Below, in pieces: positions 1 to 7,185 of a stretch of 33,450 nt of DNA (positions within the stretch are counted from its first letter, which is position 1; each line of letters opens with the position of its first letter). A program made the position numbers and the translations under genes. Under the pieces are notes generated by a model. The model saw nothing but the letters and a program-made list of their open reading frames with translations, was not told the origin of the DNA and did not search any database. The DNA comes from CAJQQY01 sp045104975 (GTDB taxonomy: Bacteria > Bacteroidota > Bacteroidia > Chitinophagales > Saprospiraceae): assembly GCA_045104975.1 (NCBI GenBank), contig JBGCCY010000253.1, positions 1 through 33,450 on the forward strand, read 5' to 3'.

Positions 1-883
1 GGACTTTTAAAGTCGTCATGCCAAAACCAGTTTTTTTCTAAAACAGATTCTAAGACTAAATCTCGATGTGATTCTGCTTTTGGTTTCGCATTTCCAAAAG
101 TTTGATCGACTAATAATTTGGCGAATTTCTGATAGCCTAAATCGTTGAGTTGAAAACCGTCAATGGTTAATTGTTCGCCGCTTGCAAACCATTTTTGAGT
201 AGGAGAAAAAACATCGAGGAAAGGGATTTTATTTTTTGCTGCTATTTTTTGGATGGCATCAGCGTACATTTTTAAGTTGACATTTTCTTTTTTTCCATCA
301 GGCAAATCATATTTGTCCGTCAAACCTTGAAAGGCGATGGCGATACTAAAATTAATTGTGGTGTGGATTTTCCATTGTATTCTTGAGCAAAAGTATGTTG
401 GATAAATGCTTCCAACTCACCTTCGAAATTAGGCAAACCTTCCGTTCCTTCGAATGATTCATTGTAGCCAAAAAAAGCAAAAATCATATCTGTCTCCAAT
501 CGAGTGAGCCATTGATCTGGTGTTTCGAAATGTCCTTGGCTATGAGAAAAATTAGCTAGCTCATCTTGAAATTTTTCAGCACCTAAAAATGCCCAAGGAG
601 AAAATCGTCCTGAGTGTGGACGAAATCCTGGCGTATTTCCACCGTCGCACATGTTGCGAATAAAGAGTTCGTGATCGGGATATCGTAGATGAAGTTCTGT
701 TTCGAAATGCCCAAAGTTGAGCATGCGAGAGCAGAGGTTATTTCCGATCAATGCGATGTGTTGGTTTTTGGAAATGGGGAGGTTGTGTGATTCTACCTGT
801 TGTTCTGAAGTGCAACTCGCTAGAGAAAAGAGTATGAGAATAGCGAGGAGTAGGTTGTGGTTGAGTTGGGTTTTTCTTTTCAA
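1..883 (-). pseudogene. SGNH/GDSL-like lipoprotein, frameshifted, truncated by window edge
   Basis: Reading from 883 leftwards, the protein starts with a lipoprotein signal (lipobox L-A-S-C, Cys24), so it is probably membrane-anchored outside the cytoplasm. An SGNH-like domain follows, with motifs HFETELHLRYP, RPHSGRFSPWAF and the block III-like GYNES. The frame ends at a TGA near 322, but the same protein clearly continues in another frame from about 334 to the window edge (IAFQGLTDKY, then DGFQLNDLGYQKFAKLLVDQ, then VLEKNWFWHDDFKSP). One base appears to be missing around 327-338, where GGCGAT occurs twice in tandem. This domain type often forms the N-terminal part of large heme-binding CxxCH (putative dehydrogenase) proteins in Bacteroidota and Planctomycetes; that part would lie outside the window. 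The usual DxxH block V reads DGFQ, so the catalytic His looks replaced by Gln, and block I reads GNNL rather than GDSL. The frameshift may be real decay or an assembly error. Confidence 0.75.
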
Positions 884-991
884 TTTTGGTATGTTTTTAT
901 GAATGGGGAAGATAGGAAATTGAAATGGAATTTTAAAAAGAGATAAGGGAATGGGAGGATATTATTTTGCAGAAACTAGGAGTTTCTTAAA

Positions 992-1045
992 TGCTATACA
1001 CGAGCCAAGAGGCTCTGCGCGAGCGGGAAAAATTTGATTTTCTAC
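992..1045. repeat. Degenerate repeat with GAGCC/GGCTC hairpin
   Basis: The gap between the SGNH lipoprotein and the GIY-YIG gene holds a short dyad GAGCC-AAGA-GGCTC followed by GCGCGAGCGGGAAAAATTTGA. The reverse complement of the second part resembles the left edge of the MITE-like element at 3868 (CAAATTTTCCCCGCTCGC). It is probably a fragment of the same dispersed family. No gene is seen in 884-1170. Confidence 0.45.
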
Positions 1046-1103
1046 TTTGGTTTATTGTGAAATGCCCTATAACTATTATATTATTTTAATCATATATTTT
1101 TAT

Positions 1104-1111
1104 TATATTTG
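1104..1111 (+). promoter_or_regulatory. Putative Bacteroidota -7 box (TATATTTG)
   Basis: TATATTTG matches the TANNTTTG -7 consensus of Bacteroidota primary sigma promoters. Transcription from it would start near 1117, downstream of the ATG at 1114 and upstream of the ATG at 1171. This supports 1171 as the real start of the following gene. No good -33 TTTG lies at normal spacing. Confidence 0.35.
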
Positions 1112-1170
1112 ATTTGTTCGAAATTTATTTGATTCCACTTAATTTATTTTATTCAAATAAAAATATTAAA

Positions 1171-2937
1171 ATGAACTCTCTCAAATTATTATTCACTTTT
1201 TCACTCCTATTCTGCTTATTTCAAATTCAATCTCAAACTACAGAAGTAACGATTACTAAAGGAACCAGTTTTAAGTCGGAAGGAAATTCTTCTTCAAAAA
1301 CTATATCAAGGTTGTCCCCAAATGACAAAGTTATTTTCCTTAATGATTGTAATGTTTATTATTGTAAAGTAGAATTAAATGGAAAAATAGGATGGGTGAA
1401 AAAGCAATTAATTGAAAAAATTCCATCCGCTGAAGATTTTCCACAAAAAGAAGAAAAAGACGCTGGTAATCTAAAACAATCTGATAATAATGAAGATACG
1501 ATTCAGTCTTCCTCGGAAAATGGAGAAGAAATTGGAAATACAAAATTTTCTAATAGTTCCTCAGGATTTCCTTATGGAATTATATTCATTGGAAGCCTCC
1601 TAATTTTAGGATTAAGTTATTTGAGTTATAATTTATTTTTAAAAAATAAAAATTCTAAAAGAATAAATAATGAACTGAATTTAAAATATCAAGGGATAAT
1701 AGATGTTGATGAAGAAGTGAATAATAAGAAAAACGAGGTTAGTGAATTAGAAAAACAACGAAATGAATTAAGGTCTAAATATCATTCAGCAAAAGAAGTT
1801 TATGAGAAACTAATGCATGAAAATAACTTACTTAAAGATGACTTAGGAATTGCTGAATTTGGGATTTATGAACCTCAATTTGATTATGAGACTTCTGCAA
1901 TTTTTAAATTGAAGATTAAGGAAATTCGGGATAAGCAAAAGAAGATGATAACAAATAAAGAAGCTTTTTTAGGTGGAGAAGGTTGGACGGTTAATGGTAG
2001 TGCTTCTAAAGGAAGAGTTATGGTTAACAAACAAAAGAAATTAATGTTGAGGGCATTTAATGGAGAGTGCGATAATTTTATCAATGGAGTAAAATGGAAT
2101 AATGAAACTCGAATGGAAGAACGAATATTAAAGTCAGTAGAGACGATTAATAAAATGGGGGAATCTCAAGGCATAGAAATTTCGAGTGATTATTCCTCTT
2201 TAAAATTGTTAGAACTTAGATTGACTCATGAGTATGAAATAAAAAAATATGAGGAAAAAGAAATTCAAAGAGAAATAAGAGAAAAAATAAGAGATGAGGA
2301 AAAAGCAAGAAAGGAATATGAAAAAGCGCAGAGAGATGCAAAAAAAGAAGAAAAATTATTACACGATGCAATGGAAAAAGCTAAAGCACAATTAGCAAAA
2401 GCATCAGCAGAAGAAAAAGCAATTTATGAAAGTAAATTAGTGGAACTTGAAGGGAAACTAAAAATTGCAGAAGAAAACAATCAACGTGCAATTTCAATGG
2501 CTCAGCAAACAAAAGCAGGGCATGTTTATGTGATTTCAAACATTGGTTCTTTTGGAGAAAATATATTTAAAATAGGAATGACAAGAAGATTAGAACCAAT
2601 GGATAGAGTTACTGAATTAGGAGATGCATCTGTTCCTTTTAGATTTGATGTTCATGCAATGATTTACTCTGAAAATGCACCTGATTTGGAAAATCAACTT
2701 CATAAAGAATTTGATAAATATAGACTGAATCACATTAATAGAAGACGTGAATATTTTAATGTTTCTTTAGAAGAAATCGAAAAAGTTGTAAAAGAGAATT
2801 ACGGAGAAATTGAGTTCATTATTGAACCTGAAGCAAAAGAATATAGAGAAAGTGTAGTAATTAGAGAAAAATCTTTATCGATTAAAAAATCGGTAAAAAA
2901 AGTGAACAAGGAATTGTTTCCAGACGATTTATTTTAG
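1171..2937 (+). CDS. Membrane-anchored SH3b-DUF4041-GIY-YIG (T5orf172/MUG113) protein
   Basis: This is a 588-residue protein. Residues 1-21 look like a signal peptide ending at IQSQ. Residues about 23-85 look like a bacterial SH3 domain (KGTSFKSEGNSSSKTISRL, ending GKIGWVKKQLI). An acidic, Ser-rich linker follows, then one hydrophobic segment at about 132-157. Next come coiled coil and a DUF4041-like region (LGIAEFGIYEPQFDYETS; NGECDNFINGVKWNN), a highly charged helix, and a C-terminal GIY-YIG module from about 449. The GIY-YIG motifs are VYVISN, FKIGMTRR, RVTELG, LHKEFDKYRLN and REYFNV, so the core Tyr, Gly, Arg and Glu positions are present. DUF4041-GIY-YIG proteins are usually soluble and common in phage and accessory regions. 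Here the inferred topology puts the SH3 domain in the periplasm and the nuclease-like module in the cytoplasm. The start at 1171 is preferred over 1114 because it gives a clean signal peptide. The function is not known; a DNA-directed sensor or defence role is only an inference. It appears monocistronic. Confidence 0.8.
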   Translation: MNSLKLLFTFSLLFCLFQIQSQTTEVTITKGTSFKSEGNSSSKTISRLSPNDKVIFLNDCNVYYCKVELNGKIGWVKKQLIEKIPSAEDFPQKEEKDAGNLKQSDNNEDTIQSSSENGEEIGNTKFSNSSSGFPYGIIFIGSLLILGLSYLSYNLFLKNKNSKRINNELNLKYQGIIDVDEEVNNKKNEVSELEKQRNELRSKYHSAKEVYEKLMHENNLLKDDLGIAEFGIYEPQFDYETSAIFKLKIKEIRDKQKKMITNKEAFLGGEGWTVNGSASKGRVMVNKQKKLMLRAFNGECDNFINGVKWNNETRMEERILKSVETINKMGESQGIEISSDYSSLKLLELRLTHEYEIKKYEEKEIQREIREKIRDEEKARKEYEKAQRDAKKEEKLLHDAMEKAKAQLAKASAEEKAIYESKLVELEGKLKIAEENNQRAISMAQQTKAGHVYVISNIGSFGENIFKIGMTRRLEPMDRVTELGDASVPFRFDVHAMIYSENAPDLENQLHKEFDKYRLNHINRRREYFNVSLEEIEKVVKENYGEIEFIIEPEAKEYRESVVIREKSLSIKKSVKKVNKELFPDDLF

Positions 2938-2960
2938 ACAGGAATTAGTAGTATTGAATA

Positions 2961-3145
2961 GCCGCTGGCGCTACCTCTCCGAGGTAGTGCTAAGTATTAC
3001 GGAGCCTCTGGCTTCATTTGAATCTTCACAATCCTTTAATTTTTCATCCAGAATAATTCTGTAAAAAAATATTTTTTAGTTAGATTTTAGGCAGAGCCAA
3101 ATTGAATGCTTGGCACTACCTCGGAGAGGTATCGCCAGCTTTGTA
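2961..3145. repeat. REPIN-like pair of inverted hairpins upstream of the RAYT
   Basis: A 27-nt block at 2964-2990 recurs in inverted orientation at 3113-3139 with one mismatch. Each arm is itself a hairpin (CTACCTC-TCC-GAGGTAG at 2971-2987; TACCTC-GGA-GAGGTA at 3117-3131). Similarity continues inward over roughly 50 nt with gaps (GGAGCCTCTGGC versus GGCTCTGCC). Two REP-like hairpins facing each other around a spacer of about 120 nt is the arrangement known as a REPIN. It lies directly upstream of a REP-associated transposase and fills most of the 306-nt gap. Confidence 0.7.
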
Positions 3146-3243
3146 GCTTTGCGGTGTGTTAGAGAGGGAAGAATTTTTCATGAGAGATTTTTTATTTACG
3201 ATTTAAGTTTTTATCTTTTCAAAACAAACAAACGCATCTTTCT

Positions 3244-3816
3244 ATGAGTAACAAATACAAAATCCGCGACCAACGTGGATTAAATTTTCTGACACTTACC
3301 GTAGTCGGTTGGATTGATATTTTTTCCAGAAAAAAATATAGAGATTTAATGATCGACAGTTTGAAATTTTGCCAAAAAAAGAAAGGGTTAAATATTTATG
3401 GATATGTAATCATGACTAATCATATTCATTTGATTGCAAGTGCTGAAGGTGAACAAACGCTTTCGGAAGTTTTGGGAAATTTTAAATCATTTACTGCAAC
3501 GAGTATTATGAAAGATTTACCTGAGTCCAATGAAAGTCGTCGAGAATGGATGATGTATTTATTTGGATATTTTGCCAAGAAAAATAAAAGGAGAACAGAA
3601 CATCAATTTTGGCAAACTAAAAATCATCCTATAGATTTATATTCGGTAAAAGCCATTCGTCAAAAATTAAATTATATCCATCAAAATCCGGTGAGAGCTG
3701 GTTGGGTCGAATATCCTCAACATTATATTTATAGTAGTGCATCGAATTATTTAGAAGAAGGAAAAGGGATTTTAGAGGTGGTGATTTTGGAATCGTTTTA
3801 TGATTTTTTGAAATAG
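3244..3816 (+). CDS. REP-associated tyrosine transposase (RAYT, Y1_Tnp/IS200-like)
   Basis: This 190-residue protein belongs to the HUH Y1 transposase superfamily. The metal-binding HUH motif is H60-I-H62 in VIMTNHIHLIA, and the candidate nucleophile is Y144 in KLNYIHQNPVRAGWV, a signature typical of RAYTs. Other family blocks are TLTVVGWIDIFSR near the start and FWQTKNHPIDLYS at 122-134. RAYTs are domesticated, usually single-copy relatives of IS200 TnpA that process REP hairpins in single-stranded DNA. The inverted hairpin pair just upstream (2961-3145) is the natural candidate substrate. All catalytic residues are present and there is no flanking IS end, which fits a chromosomally fixed RAYT rather than an active IS. 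The start at 3244 leaves a normal N-terminus. Confidence 0.88.
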   Translation: MSNKYKIRDQRGLNFLTLTVVGWIDIFSRKKYRDLMIDSLKFCQKKKGLNIYGYVIMTNHIHLIASAEGEQTLSEVLGNFKSFTATSIMKDLPESNESRREWMMYLFGYFAKKNKRRTEHQFWQTKNHPIDLYSVKAIRQKLNYIHQNPVRAGWVEYPQHYIYSSASNYLEEGKGILEVVILESFYDFLK

Positions 3817-3867
3817 TTTTTATCCGCTGTTTTGACCACAAGTGAAATTTTTATTTTCAAATTTTCC

Positions 3868-4010
3868 CCGCTCGCCTCACCTTGTAATATATAAACATCG
3901 TCGCTAGCGCTGATCCTCTGGATCGTGTTTACTTTTAAGCGATAATACTAAAACTAACAATATAATCCCTTAAAAGTAAACACAGTCCAGAGCGCCAACG
4001 AGAGATTTAA
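3868..4010. repeat. MITE-like inverted repeat element, copy A
   Basis: The arms GTGTTTACTTTTAAG (3925-3939) and CTTAAAAGTAAACAC (3969-3983) are a perfect 15-bp inverted repeat. Looser complementarity extends outward (CTCTGGAT versus AGTCCAGAG, then GCTAGCGC versus GCGCCAACG). The left part, CCGCTCGCC followed by TATAAACATCGTCGCTAGCG, recurs in other gaps at 4972, 9216, 13535 and 13680. No ORF is inside. It lies between the RAYT and the convergent gene at 4122. Confidence 0.65.
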
Positions 4011-4037
4011 ATTCCGGTTAAAAGTTAGTAATCTCTA

Positions 4038-4057
4038 TTTTGTAAATGTACTGTTAT
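4038..4057 (+). repeat. TGTAAATGTAxTGTTAT dispersed motif, copy 1
   Basis: TTTGTAAATGTACTGTTATT follows a weak AGAGATT/AATCTCT dyad (4011-4034). It is one of seven plus-strand occurrences of this motif in the window. Confidence 0.5.
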
Positions 4058-4121
4058 TAAATTACCAGATAAGCTAAAATTTAATAATAATAATTTAGGT
4101 GGAACTAGTATATCAATTTTA

Positions 4122-4811
4122 TCAATTATTATGACTCACTTGATAAATTGAATTTTTGCTCATACTTCCTCCCGTCAATTTTTCGTATAAGTGAAGATAC
4201 TTTTGATGAGTCGCTTTATCCTGTTTTATTCCATTCACTTTAAATTTATTTTGGGATAAATAAATTGTATAATCTTGCTCCTCCTCAATCAATTCGTCTT
4301 CTATTAATGCTTGAACAATGGCTTCACTTGTGGAATGGCTTTTTTCAATTTCAATTTGAGCTTCCGCAATTTGCTGATGAGCTTTTTCAATTTGCTGGTG
4401 AGCTTCTTTGATTTCTTCCTGCGCTCTTTCCACTTCTGCCATCGCTATGCTGCTTGGTGGAGTTGGTGGAATGGGAGGTGTAGGAGCATTTTTAGAACTT
4501 CTTAATTCCGTAATTAAATCATTATAGTTTTTATACTCACTCTTTGGAATTTTCCTCCCATTGATTTTTAGTTTCTTGATTTCTCCATCTTCGATTGTTA
4601 GGTAAATTTTTTGATTATCGGAATTACTCCGATACGTTTCCTTATTTTTTGAATGATGTGGAGTCGTATCTTGGTGGATTTTTTCTGTGTTATCCAAAAA
4701 TGTAAATGTATTGTTTTTAGAATTCACAGGACTGGAGATGTTAAAAGAATTCATTGCAAAAAATACAATTAACACAGAGTAGGTTAAGCTATAAATGAAG
4801 TTAGTAGTCAT
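4122..4811 (-). CDS. Secreted or membrane coiled-coil protein, hypothetical
   Basis: The family is not recognised. From the ATG at 4811 the protein begins MTTNFIYSLTYSVLIVFFAM, a signal peptide or membrane anchor. Starting at 4856 would add 15 residues before it and seems less likely. A polar region follows, then a motif IYLTIEDGEIKKLKINGRK and KSEYKNYNDL, which I associate with poorly characterised envelope proteins of this phylum that sometimes sit near M56/BlaR-type regulators. A proline run (PTPPIPPTPP) precedes a strong heptad helix built of repeats such as EEIKEAHQQIEKAHQQIAEA. The C-terminal domain has YTIYLSQNKFKVNGIKQDK, so the DGE/NG-type motif seems to occur twice. The gene is flanked on both sides by MITE-like repeats. 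A copy of the dispersed TGTAAATGTATTGTT motif (4701-4715) lies inside its coding sequence. Confidence 0.65.
   Translation of the reverse strand: MTTNFIYSLTYSVLIVFFAMNSFNISSPVNSKNNTFTFLDNTEKIHQDTTPHHSKNKETYRSNSDNQKIYLTIEDGEIKKLKINGRKIPKSEYKNYNDLITELRSSKNAPTPPIPPTPPSSIAMAEVERAQEEIKEAHQQIEKAHQQIAEAQIEIEKSHSTSEAIVQALIEDELIEEEQDYTIYLSQNKFKVNGIKQDKATHQKYLHLYEKLTGGSMSKNSIYQVSHNN
4701..4715 (+). repeat. TGTAAATGTATTGTT motif inside a coding region
   Basis: TGTAAATGTATTGTT is an exact 15-nt match to the core of the dispersed intergenic element. Here it lies antisense inside the gene at 4122-4811, where it encodes NNTFTF. It could be coincidental, but a 15-nt exact match is rarely expected in a window of this size. 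Confidence 0.4.
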
Positions 4812-4971
4812 GATTTTAATTTTTAAAAATGAAAAAATTGAATGAATACTATTCATTATTTCAACCGAAGTGCCAAAAAGTAAAACCTTGACTATCAGTA
4901 ATTTATAAAATTACATTAAGTTAATATTGTTCGGTATCAAACACTTTTGTTCGAAACTGTTAATTTATTAC

Positions 4972-5117
4972 CGCTTGCCTGCTCGCTCCAATTTTGTAGT
5001 ATGTAGATATCGTTGCTAGCGATTCCTTGGGACGTGTTTACTCTTAGTCGATTTCTATAACAATATAATTACAAAAAAGTAAACACTACCCAGAGAACCA
5101 ACCCTAGCGACGATAGT
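4972..5117. repeat. MITE-like inverted repeat element, copy B
   Basis: The left half contains CCGCTTGCC, ATCGTTGCTAGCGA, TTGGGACGTGTTTACTCTTA; the right half contains AAAAGTAAACACTACCCAGAG and CCTAGCGACGAT. The outer ends (ATCGTTGCTAGCG versus CTAGCGACGAT) and inner arms (GTGTTTACT at 5034, AGTAAACAC at 5077) are both inverted. This is the best-preserved full copy. It shares ends and arms with copy A, while the central spacer differs apart from an ACAATATAAT tract. Confidence 0.65.
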
Positions 5118-5154
5118 TATTTTATCAATAATAGAAAAATAGGTTTTAAACTAC

Positions 5155-5394
5155 TTAATTTTTTGTAGTTGATACCGTTTCCTTTTTAGGAATATAAGTT
5201 AAGTCAGCTCTGAATTCACCAGTAACAGTATCGACTTCCTTTAATAAGGCTAATGTTTTATTCCATAATTTTTGACCTTCTTCACCCAGTAACTTGCCAG
5301 CTTCAGCCTCCCGTTTAGCAAGGTCCTCCGCATTTTTTGCAAAATCCAAAGTCACTACGGTATTTTCATCTACCCCTATACTTGAAAAATACAT
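5155..5394 (-). CDS. Small hypothetical protein, possibly an N-truncated remnant
   Basis: This is a 79-residue protein from the ATG at 5394 (MYFSSIGVDENTVV). A TTG at 5406 would add four residues. There is no signal peptide and no recognisable family. The sequence is acidic and helical in the middle (AKREAEAGKLLGEEGQKLW) and ends in a strand-like segment (GEFRADLTYIPKK). The open frame extends a few codons upstream without another ATG before a stop, and MITE copies B and C lie on either side. A gene whose 5' end was removed is as likely as an intact small gene. Confidence 0.4.
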   Translation of the reverse strand: MYFSSIGVDENTVVTLDFAKNAEDLAKREAEAGKLLGEEGQKLWNKTLALLKEVDTVTGEFRADLTYIPKKETVSTTKN

Positions 5395-5494
5395 CTGATA
5401 AATCAATTTAAGTAGTGCGCATTGATTAATTGGGTAATTTTAGAGCTAAGATTTTTTAACTACTTAAGTGTGAATTTAAATTTGAATGCGAAGT

Positions 5495-5610
5495 TTCCTG
5501 CTTGCTCTCCGCTAGTGAGGTTTGTTTGCTGGATGAGTTTTTTTGGTAAATAAAATTGGAAGTTTGGTAAAGAGTAAACACGGTTCAGAGAACCAAATGA
5601 CAATAATCGT
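5495..5610. repeat. MITE-like element, decayed copy C
   Basis: CCTGCTTGCTCTCCGCTAGTG (5499 on) resembles the left end of copies A and B. AGAGTAAACACGGTTCAGAGAACCAA (positions 5573-5598) matches the right arm. The left GTGTTTAC arm is not recognisable. It ends next to the stop codon of the following minus-strand gene. Confidence 0.5.
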
Positions 5611-5614
5611 TTCC

Positions 5615-6205
5615 TCAAAAACCTCCTTCCTCATCAATACTAAAATCAGAGATACTAATTTGCTTAATTGGTTTAATTTCAAATAAGACCTCCGCATCTT
5701 GATCATCATAAATATTATCAATAGTTTCTACATGATATTTTAAAAACCAATCATTATGTTTTTCATTAAATTCAAATATGGTACTAGTAGCAGTTCTTGT
5801 GGACATCCCAGCATAATGTGAAATAGTTAAGCTATAATTTTCAATTTCAATACCTGAATAAAAATTACTTCCTGCATACGGTCCTTCCAGTAATCCATAA
5901 ATCAAATGATCACTTTGAACTTTTTTTGATAGCTGAGAAGAATCCTTACCAATCAAAATAATTAAAGGTCTTGCATATCCTTCGCTTTCAAAATCATCAG
6001 GATCTTCATTTTTACTTTTTAAAACTAAGACAAAATCTTTGAGCATATCCTTATTTAAATATCCACTTGTCCAATCTAGAATTTCGAATTCGGTTGGAAT
6101 AAATTTTTCAAACTTAATTTGAGTTAAGGAATCGATGTTTTGACCAAAAGATAAATTTTGAAAGAGTAAAAAACTAAAGATTAGAATTAAGCGGTTCAGC
6201 TTCAT
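5615..6205 (-). CDS. Secreted hypothetical protein (FG-GAP-like conserved family)
   Basis: This is a 196-residue protein with a clear signal peptide (MKLNRLILIFSFLLFQ, ending at SFGQ). The body, with FEILDWTSGYLNKDMLKDFVLVLKS, RPLIILIG, and GIEIENYSLTISHYAG, resembles a widespread uncharacterised secreted family. In those proteins a G-D-L-N-x-D-G-x-x-D-x-x-x-V-L-K motif, as in FG-GAP repeats, precedes RPLLIL and a GIEI-xNG-T-xxxH segment. The acidic calcium-binding positions are only partly kept here (GYLNKDMLKD). The aromatic C-terminal segment (EFNEKHNDWFLKYH) fits the same family. The function is unknown; it is probably periplasmic or extracellular. There is no partner gene within 200 nt. 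Confidence 0.7.
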   Translation of the reverse strand: MKLNRLILIFSFLLFQNLSFGQNIDSLTQIKFEKFIPTEFEILDWTSGYLNKDMLKDFVLVLKSKNEDPDDFESEGYARPLIILIGKDSSQLSKKVQSDHLIYGLLEGPYAGSNFYSGIEIENYSLTISHYAGMSTRTATSTIFEFNEKHNDWFLKYHVETIDNIYDDQDAEVLFEIKPIKQISISDFSIDEEGGF

Positions 6206-6319
6206 GTACTATGTTTTTTTGAAATCAATTTATACCGATGATTAGCAGAGAGAATAAAAAAAGAACAATTTGAATATTTGAAATTACTAAATGTAAAATT
6301 AAAAATGCTGATTTATTTA

Positions 6320-6430
6320 ATCATTGCTCGTCCAAAATTTGAAAGGGTATAGAGATAGTCCTCTGAAGTGTGTTTACTCTTGAGCAGTTCTCGCTTGTAA
6401 GAATTCACGTTGTTAGCATCTTAATAATAA
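6320..6430. repeat. MITE-like element, left half only, copy D
   Basis: This gap (6206-6517) holds ATTGCTCGTCCAAAATTTG, AGTCCTCTGAAGTGTGTTTACTCTTGAG (6358-6385) and CACGTTGTTAGC. These resemble the left half of copies A and B, including the GTGTTTACTCTT arm. No matching right arm is present and nothing else is seen in the gap. Confidence 0.45.
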
Positions 6431-6517
6431 GTTAAACTCCGTCTATGATTATTATTTAAGATTTAAAATTTCGATTTTTAGAAAGCGATTTTTTAAATTC
6501 TTAAAAAAATATAAACA

Positions 6518-7081
6518 ATGAAATCTTCCTTTACCATTTTAGCTTTTCTTTTGATAGGATTTTTTATGAATGGGCAAGTTCATTCAACTATAGTCAATTC
6601 TGATGGATCTATTTCTACCATAATTAAGAATGGTAATATTTCTACGATAGTAAATTCCGACGGGTCCATTTCTACTGTAGTCAGTCATGGCAATATTTCA
6701 ACGGTAGCAAATTCTGATGGGTCAAGTTCTACTATATTTAAAAATGGCAATATTTCTTCCATAGCGAATTCCGATGGGTCAAGTTCTACTATAGTTGAAA
6801 ATGGCAATATTTCCACCATAATGAATTCCGATGGATCAACTTCCTCTATCATTAAGAATGGCCATGTTTCAACGATAGCAAATTCTGATGGATCAAGTTC
6901 CTTAGTTGTCAACCATGGCAATATTGTGACTATATTAAACTCTGATGGATCAAATTCAACCCTAATTAATCAAGGAAATATTTCAACTGTTATGGATTCT
7001 GATGGTGAGACTTTAAATATGATTTTCCCTAAATTTATATCTGTGTGCGTGAGAATTTTACTGTTGACAAGTGGAATTTAA
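6518..7081 (+). CDS. Secreted tandem-repeat (19-residue solenoid) protein
   Basis: This 187-residue protein has a signal peptide (cleavage after about NGQ20). Eight copies of a 19-residue unit follow, with consensus STI-x-NSDGSxSTI-x-xNGNI, starting at residues 23, 42, 61, 80, 99, 118, 137 and 156. The last copy is partial. Alternating hydrophobic positions with NSDG and NGN turns predict a right-handed beta-solenoid; NSDG turns could bind calcium. Similar STVVNPDGTHSTI-type repeats occur in uncharacterised Bacteroidota proteins. After the last repeat the sequence changes abruptly to a hydrophobic tail (FPKFISVCVRILLLTSGI). This may be a real anchor or the result of a frameshift that removed further repeats. 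Its role is unknown; a surface or adhesive role is an inference. Confidence 0.75.
   Translation: MKSSFTILAFLLIGFFMNGQVHSTIVNSDGSISTIIKNGNISTIVNSDGSISTVVSHGNISTVANSDGSSSTIFKNGNISSIANSDGSSSTIVENGNISTIMNSDGSTSSIIKNGHVSTIANSDGSSSLVVNHGNIVTILNSDGSNSTLINQGNISTVMDSDGETLNMIFPKFISVCVRILLLTSGI
6584..7010 (+). repeat. 57-bp coding tandem repeats, about 7.5 copies
   Basis: The 57-nt period corresponds to the 19-residue units of the solenoid protein. Best-conserved blocks are AATTCTGATGG/AATTCCGATGG and AATGGCAATATTTC. Such repeats can expand or contract by recombination. Confidence 0.85.
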
Positions 7082-7185
7082 TTCCGTATTTATGCTAAAT
7101 TTTTATGTAGTATAATCGCTAAAGGTAAAGACAGGCCAGAAACACCTAATGACTTAAAAATTAAAAATCTTTAAAAATTAATTCA

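Noticed and set aside
3244..3816. Complete insertion sequence around the Y1 transposase
   Set aside because: No IS200/605-type ends or TnpB partner are seen, and the protein motifs fit RAYT rather than a mobile TnpA.
5512..5721. Minus-strand 69-codon frame next to the FG-GAP-like secreted protein
   Set aside because: It overlaps the end of a gene with a clear signal peptide in another frame and runs into MITE copy C.
6685..6921. Open frame antisense to the solenoid protein
   Set aside because: It is a by-product of the 57-bp repeats: its sequence is equally periodic and it has no start context of its own.
6584..7010. Possible CRISPR-like array
   Set aside because: The repeats are contiguous, have a 57-bp period, no unique spacers, and encode a protein in frame.
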